DNA of 64,000 bases, from contig NZ_JAMBOK010000003.1 of NCBI RefSeq assembly GCF_023715585.1, positions 124,001 through 188,000 of the forward strand. Reading direction: 5' to 3'. The stretch comes from Sporosarcina luteola (GTDB lineage Bacteria > Bacillota > Bacilli > Bacillales_A > Planococcaceae). The position numbers were made by a program, and so were the translations under genes. Shown piece by piece: positions 43,320 to 51,541 of this stretch. Each line of letters starts with the position of its first letter. The stretch's first letter is position 1. The notes under the pieces are model-generated. The model had not been told where the DNA came from. It did no database searches and saw only the letters and a program-made list of their open reading frames with translations.

Positions 43320-44285
43320 ATGACAATTGTACGAATGGGATTTGTAGCGATGAGCATGGAACTGAAAAATGCGTCCCCGTCTAAAACGATGACGTTTACG
43401 CAGTTCCAAAAACAAGAGGACCGTGAAGCGGCAATCCGCAAATTGGAACGGATTGCACTGGAGAATTTGGAGAATACACATCGAATCCTTAAACATAATC
43501 TATTTAATGAAATCCATTTTTACCGCTTCAGCTCCAAGCTGATTCCGTTGGCGGATCATGCAGAGCTTGCCGGATGGGATTATATGCAGCCGCTGAAAGG
43601 GAAGTTGGCTGAAATTGGGCGCTTCGTAAAAGAGCATGGGATAAGAGTCGATTTTCATCCTGATCACTTTGTCGTTTTGAATTCCCCGAATCGGGATGTA
43701 CTAGTCAATTCGGTAAAGAACTTAAAGATGCATTACTTGCTGTTAAAAGGAATGAAGCTCGATCCCACTCATCGCTGTGTCCTCCATGTCGGCGGCAATT
43801 ACAAAGACACTGAGAAATCGTTAGAGCGTTTTGTGGAGCAGTGGGGCGAGGTTCCGCTGCCCATTCAACAGATGATTATGCTGGAAAATGATGATACGTC
43901 CTTCAACCTTGAGGATACGCTCTATCTTTGCGAGAAACTCGGTGTTCCGCTTGCGTTTGATTATCACCATCATCTGGCCTTTCACCGAGATAAAGTGTGG
44001 GAAGATAAATGGGAACGTGTCGTCGATACATGGAAAGCGTCCCCTCTGCCGATCAAAATGCATATTTCAAGTCCGAAAAGCGAGGACAAATTTCGGCACC
44101 ACGCGGAGTATGTGGATATGGACATGTTCTTCAGGTTCCTGAATGAAATCAAAGGTTCCGTCCCGCAAATTGATTGTATGATTGAGGCGAAGCAGAAGGA
44201 TGAAGCCCTTTTTACGTTAATCAAGCAGATCAAGGACAGGGCAAACGTTGAAATGATAGACGGCTCGTCTTTTTATTTGAAGTAA
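43320..44285 (+). CDS. uvsE: UV DNA damage endonuclease UvsE
   Basis: 321 residues, TIM-barrel endonuclease that nicks 5' to UV photoproducts and starts alternative excision repair. N-terminus VRMGFVAMSMELKNASPSKT and MTF is diagnostic; FYRFSSKLIPLADH (near 63-76), DFHPDHFVVLNSP, MLENDDTSFNLEDTL, DYHHH and HISSPKSEDKFRHHAEYVD carry the metal ligands. ATG 43320 follows GAGTTGAGGTGC; the frame extends upstream into repeat B without a site. UvsE supports spore UV survival in Bacillus. Confidence 0.92.
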   Translation: MTIVRMGFVAMSMELKNASPSKTMTFTQFQKQEDREAAIRKLERIALENLENTHRILKHNLFNEIHFYRFSSKLIPLADHAELAGWDYMQPLKGKLAEIGRFVKEHGIRVDFHPDHFVVLNSPNRDVLVNSVKNLKMHYLLLKGMKLDPTHRCVLHVGGNYKDTEKSLERFVEQWGEVPLPIQQMIMLENDDTSFNLEDTLYLCEKLGVPLAFDYHHHLAFHRDKVWEDKWERVVDTWKASPLPIKMHISSPKSEDKFRHHAEYVDMDMFFRFLNEIKGSVPQIDCMIEAKQKDEALFTLIKQIKDRANVEMIDGSSFYLK

Positions 44286-44333
44286 AAATGTTTTTGGCAT
44301 AGGTTCATCTGCTGCGAATGGCATTTTACAAAA

Positions 44334-44377
44334 AACTACCTGCACGGGGATCATCCCTTGTGCAGGTAGTTGTTTTT
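44334..44377. terminator. Bidirectional terminator
   Basis: AACTACCTGCAC and GTGCAGGTAGTT pair around GGGGATCATCCCTT, itself foldable. T-runs occur on both strands. Confidence 0.9.
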
Positions 44378-44378
44378 G

Positions 44379-45527
44379 TTAGGAAGGGATCGGGTGGGAA
44401 GATTCAGCGGACGTAATCGTTTCCCTGCTTGTCAGCACCTTCTTCAGTTTCTCCTGATCTACCTCATAGCCGATTCCATCACCGGAAGGGACGAGGATGA
44501 TGCCATGGTCCATTGTAATTTCAGGAGTGACAATATCTTCTTCCCAGTAGTGGGAGGAAGGCGCCGTGTCTCCCGGTATCGTGAAGTTCTGGAGTGTCGT
44601 CAGTTGGATGTTATGAGCCCGCCCTACGCCCGTTTCAAGCATACCGCCACACCAGACGGGAATATCGTTCGCTTGGCACAGGTCATGGATCCGTTTCGAC
44701 TCTGTCAGTCCGCCGACCCGTCCGATTTTAATGTTGATGATTTTACAGCTGCCGAGCTCGATTGCCTTTCGGGTATCCTCCAATGAATGAATGCTCTCAT
44801 CCAGACAGATCGGCGTACTGATCTGTTTCTGCAAAGTGGCATGGTCAATGATATCGTCATGGGCAAGCGGTTGCTCGATCATGAGCAGGTTGTATTGATC
44901 TAGCTTTTTCAATTGTTCGGTATCAGCCAGTGTATAGGCGGAATTGGCATCTGCCATAAGAGGGATATCGGGAAACGCTTTACGGACTGCAGCAATATAC
45001 TCAAGATCAGCGCCGGGTTTTATCTTCACTTTGATTTTGCGGAAGCCCTCATCTACATACTGGCGGACCTTCTCGACCAGCGCGTCCGGGTCTTTTTGAA
45101 TTCCGATGCTTTTCCCAACCTCTATTTCGTTCTTTTTCCCACCAAGAAGTTCAGCGATGGACTTCCCGTTTTTCTTAGCAAAAACATCCCACATCGCTGT
45201 TTCAATAGCGGATTTTGCAATGTTATTGCGGCGAACGAACTGCAGCATGTCATGTACATCTTCGGCATGCTTGATTTCCTTATGAATCAAGCGGGGAATG
45301 AGAAATTCCTTCAGCATATACACAGTCGTTGCTGTTGTTTCCTCGTTGTAATAGGGCTCGTTGCTTGTTACGGTTTCCCCCCAACCTGACATTCCGGATT
45401 CGTCGATCACTTCCACTAAGCAGACATCCTTACGTTGCATCGTCCCAAAGCTTGTCGTGAACGGTGCAGTGAGAGAGACGTTGATATGATGGAGAACAAC
45501 TTCTTTTATCGTAATGGGCTTCATCAT
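44379..45527 (-). CDS. MenC/N-acylamino acid racemase subgroup enolase
   Basis: 382 residues of the muconate-cycloisomerase branch of the enolase superfamily. Catalytic lysines are in IKVKIKPG (near 161-168), metal ligands in MADANSAY, IEQPL and LDESI, and the second acid/base lysine in IINIKIGRVGG. The MenC/NAAAR subgroup includes o-succinylbenzoate synthase and N-succinyl- or N-acylamino acid racemase. No menaquinone genes are nearby; an amidohydrolase gene directly precedes it (no gap), so racemisation of N-acylamino acids is the likelier role. Start ATG 45527 behind AAAGGGG. Confidence 0.85.
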   Translation of the reverse strand: MMKPITIKEVVLHHINVSLTAPFTTSFGTMQRKDVCLVEVIDESGMSGWGETVTSNEPYYNEETTATTVYMLKEFLIPRLIHKEIKHAEDVHDMLQFVRRNNIAKSAIETAMWDVFAKKNGKSIAELLGGKKNEIEVGKSIGIQKDPDALVEKVRQYVDEGFRKIKVKIKPGADLEYIAAVRKAFPDIPLMADANSAYTLADTEQLKKLDQYNLLMIEQPLAHDDIIDHATLQKQISTPICLDESIHSLEDTRKAIELGSCKIINIKIGRVGGLTESKRIHDLCQANDIPVWCGGMLETGVGRAHNIQLTTLQNFTIPGDTAPSSHYWEEDIVTPEITMDHGIILVPSGDGIGYEVDQEKLKKVLTSRETITSAESSHPIPS

Positions 45528-46658
45528 TCATTTTTCCCCTTTCGAATGGTATTCCAGAATCTTCACGAGGACGTCTATGCCATTGAACATGGCGTCCCGT
45601 TCGAATGTCATGTGGGGATGGTGTAATCCAGGCTTTAAATCGCATCCAAGTCCGACCATCGTTGCTTTCAAGTGCGGTTTCTTGATCGTATAAAAATGAA
45701 AATCGTCACCGCCCGGCGTAATGATCGGATCTGCCGTGTTTTCTTCGCCTAATACAGCCGCTATCGCGCTTCTCGCCATCGCTTCCGCTTCCGGATGCAC
45801 CACGGCAGCTGCGATGCCATAGTCCTCGGTAATATTGATCGTTGCATTGAATAGTGAACGGGCCGAGTCGAGCACATCGTGCACCCTCTTCACGAGAATA
45901 TCCATCGCTTCGTTCTGTTGCGCACGCAAATCGACTGCAAGTGACGCGCTTCCAGGGATGATGTTCGTGCTCCTGCCGCCTGCTTGAAAGCGGGTCACTT
46001 TAGCAGAATGGGGAATAGTCGGGTCGAGATGGATCGTCTGAATTGCATTTACGATATACGTTCCAATTTCAACAGCGTTGCGGTTGAGATGTGGACGGGC
46101 TCCGTGCGCATCATCTCCACGGATTTCGAACTCAATGGTCCATGTCGCACCATGAACGATAGCAGGGGCGGCTTTGCCATTCTCCGTCTCTTGGAACGGC
46201 CGTAGATGGATGCCGTAATAGAAATCGACATTGTCAACGACCCCTTTATCCACAAGTTTAAGTGCCCCGGCGCCAACTTCTTCAGCCGGCTGGAAGATGA
46301 AACGGACGCCGATTTGATCCAAAATGTCCTTTCTGTCTTTCACACGTTGCAGAACGCCAAGCACCATTGTCATATGGGCATCGTGACCGCAGGAATGATT
46401 GGCTTTCATGACTCCATCGACTTCCTGCCACAATGCGTCCATATCCGCCCGGAGTGCAATGATCGGCACATTTCCTGAGAAGTTGCCGATATCGCCGACG
46501 ACTCCCGTACAGTCGTCAAACGCAGTCACAGTGCAGCCTGCTTCTTCCAACTTCTTCTTAATGAAAGCGGTCGTATTCACTTCTTCCCAGCTCAGTTCCG
46601 GATTTGCGTGCAAATGATTGAATGTCTCCATTACCTGTTCCTTTGTTGCATTGCTCAT
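45528..46658 (-). CDS. M20 family amidohydrolase (AmhX-like N-acylamino acid hydrolase)
   Basis: 376 residues, di-metal M20 fold. Metal ligands and catalytic Glu appear in order: RADMDAL (near 70-76), HSCGHDAHM (near 88-96), FQPAEEVGAG (near 126-135, catalytic EE) and the lid motif DAHGARPH; HHPHMTFE lies near the end. It should release a free amino acid from an N-acyl or peptide substrate. Gene order regulator-amidohydrolase-racemase with a divergent permease indicates salvage of N-acylated amino acids. ATG behind AAGGGGGAG. Confidence 0.88.
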   Translation of the reverse strand: MSNATKEQVMETFNHLHANPELSWEEVNTTAFIKKKLEEAGCTVTAFDDCTGVVGDIGNFSGNVPIIALRADMDALWQEVDGVMKANHSCGHDAHMTMVLGVLQRVKDRKDILDQIGVRFIFQPAEEVGAGALKLVDKGVVDNVDFYYGIHLRPFQETENGKAAPAIVHGATWTIEFEIRGDDAHGARPHLNRNAVEIGTYIVNAIQTIHLDPTIPHSAKVTRFQAGGRSTNIIPGSASLAVDLRAQQNEAMDILVKRVHDVLDSARSLFNATINITEDYGIAAAVVHPEAEAMARSAIAAVLGEENTADPIITPGGDDFHFYTIKKPHLKATMVGLGCDLKPGLHHPHMTFERDAMFNGIDVLVKILEYHSKGEK

Positions 46659-46676
46659 ACAAACTCCCCCTTGAAT

Positions 46677-47471
46677 TCATTGGATGTAATAATTATTTGT
46701 CGGATTAACAATATCTAACTTATCGATTCGGTGCGCAATATGCAGCAGAAGGCTATTCAACACCGAAAATGTGACCGGCCCTTTTTCCAACACGGAACGT
46801 TGGGCAAACGGTATGACGAGCGCATGGTCGGCATATTCCACTACCGGCGAAGAGCGGGAATCGGTGATGACGATGACTTGATTGCCTTGATCCCGGGCTT
46901 CCTCCGCTAACCGGATTGTGCCGATTGCATACCGAAAGTACGAAAAAATGACAACACATTGGCCGCTTCCTGGCTTCGAGATGCCGATATCCGTTTCGGG
47001 CCGGTAAAGCTGCGTGTTGCCGAGGAGCTTGTTCAGAAGAACCGCAAACCAATGCGCATACGCAAAAGATTGGTAGTAGCCGACCACTTGGATATTCTCA
47101 GCCTTCTGCAAAGAGTCCACGATATTCTCCGCGATCCTCCAGTCCAAATGATCGATAATGTGGTTGATGTTATTGCTGTCGCTCTCCATGATGCGGCGGA
47201 ACGGATGCTTGTCTTCAGCAGACACCTTTTTGGGAGGCTTGATTGTCAAAAGGTTGTGCTTGACGTCCGCCTGAAGTGAGCCGAATCCATCATAACCGAT
47301 CGCTTTGGAAAAGCGTATAACCATCGTTTCGCTTACATCCAACACGTGGGCAATTTTTTTTGCAGGATGCGTCGCGAACAGGATCGGGTTTGTCAGCAAT
47401 ACTTCAGCGACCTTCTTTAGTCCCGGCGTCAGGTTATCATACTCGTTTTTCGTCTTGTCGTAGTAAGTCAT
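46677..47471 (-). CDS. MurR/RpiR family transcriptional regulator
   Basis: 264 residues. N-terminal HTH_6 domain (about 8-78; NPILFATHPAKKIAHVLDVS, ETMVIRFSKAIGYDGFGSLQ) and a C-terminal SIS domain (about 110-250; IQVVGYYQSFAYAHWFAVLL, VVIFSYFRYAIGTIRLAEEA, VIVITDSRSSPVVEYADHAL). SIS domains usually bind phospho-sugars, but many RpiR relatives control amino-acid-derived pathways. It is divergent from the YfcC permease gene, with a perfect 16-bp inverted repeat between them (47497-47540). ATG 47471 was chosen over 47522 because the latter would overlap that operator. Confidence 0.87.
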   Translation of the reverse strand: MTYYDKTKNEYDNLTPGLKKVAEVLLTNPILFATHPAKKIAHVLDVSETMVIRFSKAIGYDGFGSLQADVKHNLLTIKPPKKVSAEDKHPFRRIMESDSNNINHIIDHLDWRIAENIVDSLQKAENIQVVGYYQSFAYAHWFAVLLNKLLGNTQLYRPETDIGISKPGSGQCVVIFSYFRYAIGTIRLAEEARDQGNQVIVITDSRSSPVVEYADHALVIPFAQRSVLEKGPVTFSVLNSLLLHIAHRIDKLDIVNPTNNYYIQ

Positions 47472-47496
47472 GCCTACACCAGTCTTTCTTTTGTAA

Positions 47497-47540
47497 TAAA
47501 TCATATAATTTACTGTTGTCAAAATAAATTATATGATTTA
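47497..47540. promoter_or_regulatory. Large inverted-repeat operator for the RpiR regulator
   Basis: Arms TAAATCATATAATTTA (47497-47512) and TAAATTATATGATTTA (47525-47540) are exact reverse complements with 12 bp between. Each arm is itself nearly symmetric. It lies in the only gap between the divergent regulator and permease genes. Confidence 0.8.
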
Positions 47541-47591
47541 TCATGTGAATAGTCAACAGAATAAAAAGACAATTCAGGAAGGAGTGGCAGC

Positions 47592-48992
47592 ATGGAGAAG
47601 AAAAAGAAGATAACGTTAGGCATACCGGATGCCTATGTAATCCTATTCATGATACTTGTCCTTATGGCAGTCTTGACGTACATAATTCCTGCAGGGGAAT
47701 TTCAGAGGGAAGAGGTTGACGGCGTGACAGTCGTCGTTCCGGGAAGCTATGAGAAGATTGAGTCCTCAGCTGTCAGCCCGATGGATGTTTTTATGGCAAT
47801 CCAAGATGGAATGATCGCTTCTGCGCCGTTGATATTCTTAGTGTTAATCATCGGGGGCTCTTTTGCAGTCATTGAGTCGACAGGAGCAATTGATGCACTC
47901 ATATTAAAAACGATCGAGAAAACGAAGAACAAGGAAATTGTCTTAATCACCATCGTCATGGTCTTATTCTCGATTTTCGGTACGCTTGGCATTATTGTAA
48001 ATGCGGTGATCGCCTTTATTCCAATCGGAATTATTTTAGCTCGTTCGATGAAACTAGACGCAATCGTCGGGGTGTCAATCATCTACCTCGGTGCTTACGC
48101 AGGCTTCAATACCGCGTTTCTAGATCCATTGACGACAGGGACGGCGCAACAAATTGCGCAATTGCCCCTCTTCTCTGGGATCGGCTACCGGGTGATTATC
48201 TATATTGCTGTCTTGATTTCCACGATCCTTTACGTCGCCTGGTATGTGAAGCGGATAAAAAAGGATCCCGCGAAGAGCGTACTTGGCAACAATCCGTTCC
48301 CGAAGTTGGAAGAGCAGAATGAATTGAAAGAAGAAGTGCAAATAACAGGTATACATAAGCTCGTTCTTCTATGGCTTGTACTAGGCATCGCGCTGTATGT
48401 CTTCGGCGTATTCAAATATGAATGGAGCCTTAACCAAATGGCTGCCATTTTCATTATCATTGCAGTCGGAACGGCGGTGATCGCCCGTTTGACACCGAAT
48501 CGGCTTGTGAAAGAATTTTTTGAAGGGGCAAAGGGACTTGTCTACGGAGCGATGATCATAGGGATGGCCCGCTCAATTGTAGTGGTTCTCGAGAATGGTA
48601 AAATCCTCGATACGATCGTTCAAGGAATGGCCAATGTCATGACTCCTTTCACCAGTGTGAGCGGCGCAATTGTCATGTTTATCGCAAATGAACTGTTCAA
48701 TATCCTCGTTTCGTCAGGAAGTGGACAAGCAGTCATTGTCATGCCGATCATGACACCGCTTGCGGATTTGATGGAGATTCCGAGACAAGTGGCCGTGCAG
48801 GCGTATAAAATGGGTGACGGCTTTACAAATGTCATTACGCCTACATCCGGCATCTTGATGGCGAACTTGGCCATTGCGGGGGTAGCTTGGACGAAATGGA
48901 TCCGGTTCGTATTCCCGCTCTTGCTCATCTGGACAGTGCTCGGCATCATCTTCCTCTCAATCGGAGTCATTATAGATTGGGGCCCGTTTTAA
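47592..48992 (+). CDS. YfcC/ArcD-like permease
   Basis: 466-residue membrane protein of the YfcC (DcuC/ArcD-related) family, about 12 segments. Typical blocks: IPDAYVILFMILVLMAVLTY then IIPAGEFQRE, IGGSFAVIESTGAID, AYAGFNTAFLDPLTTGTAQQ, FNILVSSGSGQAVIVMPIMT and MGDGFTNVITPTSGILMANL. Transport substrates of YfcC proteins are poorly known; relatives move amino acids, dipeptides or C4-dicarboxylates. Context says it imports the substrate of the divergent amidohydrolase-racemase pair. ATG behind AGGAAGGAGTGG. Confidence 0.88.
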   Translation: MEKKKKITLGIPDAYVILFMILVLMAVLTYIIPAGEFQREEVDGVTVVVPGSYEKIESSAVSPMDVFMAIQDGMIASAPLIFLVLIIGGSFAVIESTGAIDALILKTIEKTKNKEIVLITIVMVLFSIFGTLGIIVNAVIAFIPIGIILARSMKLDAIVGVSIIYLGAYAGFNTAFLDPLTTGTAQQIAQLPLFSGIGYRVIIYIAVLISTILYVAWYVKRIKKDPAKSVLGNNPFPKLEEQNELKEEVQITGIHKLVLLWLVLGIALYVFGVFKYEWSLNQMAAIFIIIAVGTAVIARLTPNRLVKEFFEGAKGLVYGAMIIGMARSIVVVLENGKILDTIVQGMANVMTPFTSVSGAIVMFIANELFNILVSSGSGQAVIVMPIMTPLADLMEIPRQVAVQAYKMGDGFTNVITPTSGILMANLAIAGVAWTKWIRFVFPLLLIWTVLGIIFLSIGVIIDWGPF

Positions 48993-49003
48993 TAAAATCA
49001 ACT

Positions 49004-49051
49004 GCAGGTGCCTGACGGATTGTCATAAATGCACAATGGACGGGCGCCTGC
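49004..49051. repeat. Minimal derivative of palindromic family 1, copy F
   Basis: GCAGGTGCCTGACGGATTGT then CATAAATGCACAATGGACGG and GCGCCTGC: the outer and inner arm ends of the 147-bp element are retained and the middle is deleted, leaving about 48 bp. Confidence 0.65.
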
Positions 49052-49252
49052 TATGTATGGAATAAGGCGATTTCAACATGTTTTTTGAAATAAGAATCGT
49101 ACTATTTGCTATTTCATCATATGTCTGTTAATCTAAGGAAGAGTTATTTTTGTTCTTTTTCAGATTGAGAATAGATTTTGTTATTCGTCTAAGGTATTTG
49201 AACAAAGATAGTAACATATTGTGTGGAGATCCACACATAGGAGGCAATAACT
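49052..49252 (+). promoter_or_regulatory. Cold-shock gene leader
   Basis: About 200 bp of AT-rich sequence precedes csp. A short hairpin TGTGTGGA/TCCACACA (49219-49236) sits directly before AGGAGG, well placed to hide or present the ribosome site with temperature. Cold-shock genes often have long, structured leaders; the exact transcript start is not determined. Confidence 0.5.
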
Positions 49253-49453
49253 ATGGAACAAGGTACAGTTAAATGGTTCAACGCAGAAAAAGGTTTTGGA
49301 TTCATCGAGCGTGAAGGTGGAGAAGACGTATTCGTACACTTCTCAGCAATTCAAAGCGACGGTTTCAAATCTTTAGACGAAGGTCAAAGCGTAACATTTG
49401 AAATTGAGCAAGGACAACGTGGCCTACAAGCTACAAACGTTCAAAAAGCTTAA
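49253..49453 (+). CDS. Cold shock protein (CspA/CspB family)
   Basis: 66-residue single-stranded nucleic acid-binding OB fold. RNP1 is KGFGFIE (13-19) and RNP2 is VFVHFSAI (26-33), both complete. Acts as an RNA chaperone during cold or growth transitions. AGGAGGCAATAACT before ATG. High use of CGT, GGT and GAA codons fits a highly expressed gene. Own terminator at 49470. Confidence 0.95.
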   Translation: MEQGTVKWFNAEKGFGFIEREGGEDVFVHFSAIQSDGFKSLDEGQSVTFEIEQGQRGLQATNVQKA

Positions 49454-49469
49454 TAATTGCATGAAAAGG

Positions 49470-49497
49470 ACCCTACGTGTAGGGTCTTTTTTTGTGG
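49470..49497 (+). terminator. Terminator of the csp gene
   Basis: GACCCTAC and GTAGGGTC with GT between, followed by TTTTTTTG. Confidence 0.92.
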
Positions 49498-49609
49498 TTG
49501 TAATTTCTTAATGAAGTGACTTTTATTTTTAAAAGTGAATAAAACCACTCATTGCGTCGATACATGGTATAGTAAGAAAGTACATTTTACAAGTGAGAAG
49601 GTGAACAGC

Positions 49610-49987
49610 ATGATCGAAGTAAAAACATCTTCACTGAGTGACGGTGAATTCAATAGAGGGGTATTTGCCACATGTGATATCGCCAAAGGAACGATGGTTC
49701 ATGAAGCACCCGTCATTGCCTATCCAAACGACCAGCACCCACACATTGAGCAAACGTTGTTGTCTGATTATGCCTTTGAATATGGCATTAAACATTCCGC
49801 GATCCTCCTTGGGTACGGAATGTTATTCAACCATTCCTATGAGCCAAATGCAACGTACGAAATCAGCTTTGAAAAGCATACGTTTGACTTCTATGCATAT
49901 ACAGATATAAAAGCCGGCGAAGAAATATTGATCAACTACAACGGCGACGAAAACGACAAAGAACTGCTGTGGTTCGACCAAGAGTGA
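49610..49987 (+). CDS. Stand-alone SET-domain protein
   Basis: 125 residues comprising little more than a SET domain: RGVFATCDIAKGTMVHEAPV (about 15-34), the SAM-binding and active-site MLFNHSYEPNATY (NHSxxPNA, about 75-87), and AYTDIKAGEEILINYNGDE (about 100-118). SET proteins methylate lysines; bacterial single-domain versions are known but their targets in Bacillales are not. The C-terminal cysteine cluster of eukaryotic enzymes is absent. ATG 49610 follows GAGAAGGTG. Monocistronic. Confidence 0.8.
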   Translation: MIEVKTSSLSDGEFNRGVFATCDIAKGTMVHEAPVIAYPNDQHPHIEQTLLSDYAFEYGIKHSAILLGYGMLFNHSYEPNATYEISFEKHTFDFYAYTDIKAGEEILINYNGDENDKELLWFDQE

Positions 49988-50034
49988 ACTCGGTCGAATA
50001 ATTTTGCAGGTACCCGGTCTGGTGCCCTTCAGCA

Positions 50035-50202
50035 GGTGCCTGTGTAAGACACAATTCAGATAATGCACTACAATTGTATAAAATGCAAAAGGGAATCCAG
50101 TGAACTCAACGTTTACTGGGTTCCTTTTTGCATTTTTATTATTTTCAATGAATTGTCATAAATGCACCATGCACAGGCACCCACACAATTCCCACACAAT
50201 TT
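50035..50202. repeat. Giant palindromic element, family 1, copy C
   Basis: 147 bp from GGTGCCTGTG (50035) to CACAGGCACC (ends 50181), plus the tandem tail CACACAATTCCCACACAATT. The interior also pairs: AATGCAAAAGGGAATCCAGT with ACTGGGTTCCTTTTTGCATT, so almost the whole element can fold into one hairpin. Confidence 0.88.
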
Positions 50203-50228
50203 GTTGAAGTGAAAATGAAGAGCTCAAA

Positions 50229-50266
50229 GACCGTCCCATGATCGTGTGCATGGGCGGTCTTATTCA
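50229..50266 (+). terminator. Hairpin between repeat C and the DUF6366 gene
   Basis: GACCGTCCCATG and CATGGGCGGTC pair around ATCGTGTG, followed by TTATT. Confidence 0.6.
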
Positions 50267-50462
50267 TTGGATTAGCATTTTATTTTCGGGATTTATCGAA
50301 ACTTTGGAGTTGTGAAATCGTATTAATATCTACTAAAGGGTTTCTGTTGTTTGGCCGCTATCTATATTGATGTGTTCAGGTGGGGTGAGTACATAACGAA
50401 AAAAACGTTCCCGATAAACAAACGGATCAGGATGCGGAATAATACTTCATAAGGGTGAGAAA

Positions 50463-50654
50463 ATGTTCGGAGATAACGATACGCCCGAAGATAAAAGGGA
50501 GAGACTTAGACAAAATGAATTAAAATATCGATCAAGCAGTATTCAGGGAAGTAACCTTTCTGATTTGGTGGGTGGTTTAGGTTGGAAGGGTACAGGGATA
50601 ATGATTCTGGTATTACTATTAGCCGTTGTAATATATTCTGTATTCTTCCACTAA
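50463..50654 (+). CDS. DUF6366 family small membrane protein
   Basis: 63 residues: a charged N-terminus (DTPEDKRERLRQNELKYR), the conserved NLSDLVGGLGWKGTGI block and one C-terminal membrane helix (MILVLLLAVVIYSVFF). This matches the DUF6366 layout found in Bacillales; the function is unknown. AGGGTGAG precedes the ATG. Its TAA stop lies inside CACTAACGG, the same arrangement as at the stop of 52566-52910, so it may be the first member of the small-gene array. Confidence 0.75.
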   Translation: MFGDNDTPEDKRERLRQNELKYRSSSIQGSNLSDLVGGLGWKGTGIMILVLLLAVVIYSVFFH

Positions 50655-50748
50655 CGGCCCTAGAGGATTGTTGCTGAAAGTGGGTAATATATAAACTTTT
50701 TTATTGGGTCTCTGTTTATCTGTTTAAAAGATGAAACGAGGTTGATAT

Positions 50749-51030
50749 ATGATGATATATAAGAAATTCAGTTTTTGGCTCACAATCATTGCTATCGGTA
50801 TATGCCTTTTCAACCTATTGGGTTTTGATGACAAATCCATATTGTTATTCCTTGCAAGTCCTCCTTTTCAAATAATGGGAACGCATTGGTTTGTTGAAAA
50901 CGTTACACATCCCGCCAACATTTCAATAGCAATAAAGTACGTTTTAACCATATTGTTTTGGTTTATAATTGGTGCTGCATTGGATAAATATATCTCTCAC
51001 CTATTGAAAAAACACCATGCGAAGGAGTAA
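50749..51030 (+). CDS. Small membrane protein, 93 residues
   Basis: Two predicted membrane helices (about 8-25 and 60-78) separated by an extracytoplasmic loop with TPF/GTHW-type residues, and a basic C-terminus (KYISHLLKKHHAKE). ACGAGGTTGATAT precedes the ATG. AT-rich like the genes that follow. No family recognised. Confidence 0.6.
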   Translation: MMIYKKFSFWLTIIAIGICLFNLLGFDDKSILLFLASPPFQIMGTHWFVENVTHPANISIAIKYVLTILFWFIIGAALDKYISHLLKKHHAKE

Positions 51031-51049
51031 AACATCACGGCATATTGCA

Positions 51050-51217
51050 GGTGCCTGTGTAAGATGCAATTCAGATAATTCGCTACAATTGTACAAAATG
51101 CAATAGGGAACCCAGTGAAATCAACGTTTACCGGGATCTCTATTGCATTTTTATTATTTTTAATGAATTGTCATAAATGCACCATGCACAGGCACCCACA
51201 CAATTCCCACACAATTT
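51050..51217. repeat. Giant palindromic element, family 1, copy D
   Basis: 147 bp from GGTGCCTGTG (51050) to CACAGGCACC (ends 51196), plus the CACACAATTCCCACACAATT tail. It is the closest relative of copy C, 1 kb away, with compensating changes in the inner stem (GGGAACCCAGTGAA / TTTACCGGGATCTC). Confidence 0.88.
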
Positions 51218-51464
51218 AGTAGTATGGCGGTGTCCATGTACGCCAGTAGTTGTTGGCGGCGGCTACTGTTTGGAAATGGGTTGCGATGACTTGTGAAACA
51301 GCGATTAAGCTGTCCGCATCTCTCGAATATACTGGTCGCAGCATTTTTCTGATCTCCTCAGAAGGCTGTGTAACTCCCACCCCTTTTTGTGCAAGTTTGA
51401 CCGCTAATGCATACCCTTCTTCCGGTGTTTGTGTCAGCAGCGTCTGCAATGGGTTGCTTGGCAT
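51216..51464 (-). CDS. Hypothetical protein, 82 residues
   Basis: Soluble, helix-rich (LQTLLTQTPEEGYALAVKLA) ending in an aromatic tail NNYWRTWTPPYY. No cysteines or signal. ATG 51464 lies behind a perfect AGGAGGTGA, which settles the start against an upstream GTG. The stop touches the end of repeat copy D. It could be a spore-associated small protein by its tail, but that is only an impression. Confidence 0.65.
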   Translation of the reverse strand: MPSNPLQTLLTQTPEEGYALAVKLAQKGVGVTQPSEEIRKMLRPVYSRDADSLIAVSQVIATHFQTVAAANNYWRTWTPPYY

Positions 51465-51541
51465 GCAGTTCACCTCCTAGGTTCTTCACTACTGCTATAC
51501 ATATGCCTAAACCTTTTTGGTAGTGAGGGTCCTATTCGAGG

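Noticed and set aside
44379..45527. menC of menaquinone synthesis
   Set aside because: No other men genes nearby; the neighbours are an amidohydrolase, RpiR regulator and permease, which fit N-acylamino acid metabolism better. It cannot be excluded from sequence alone.
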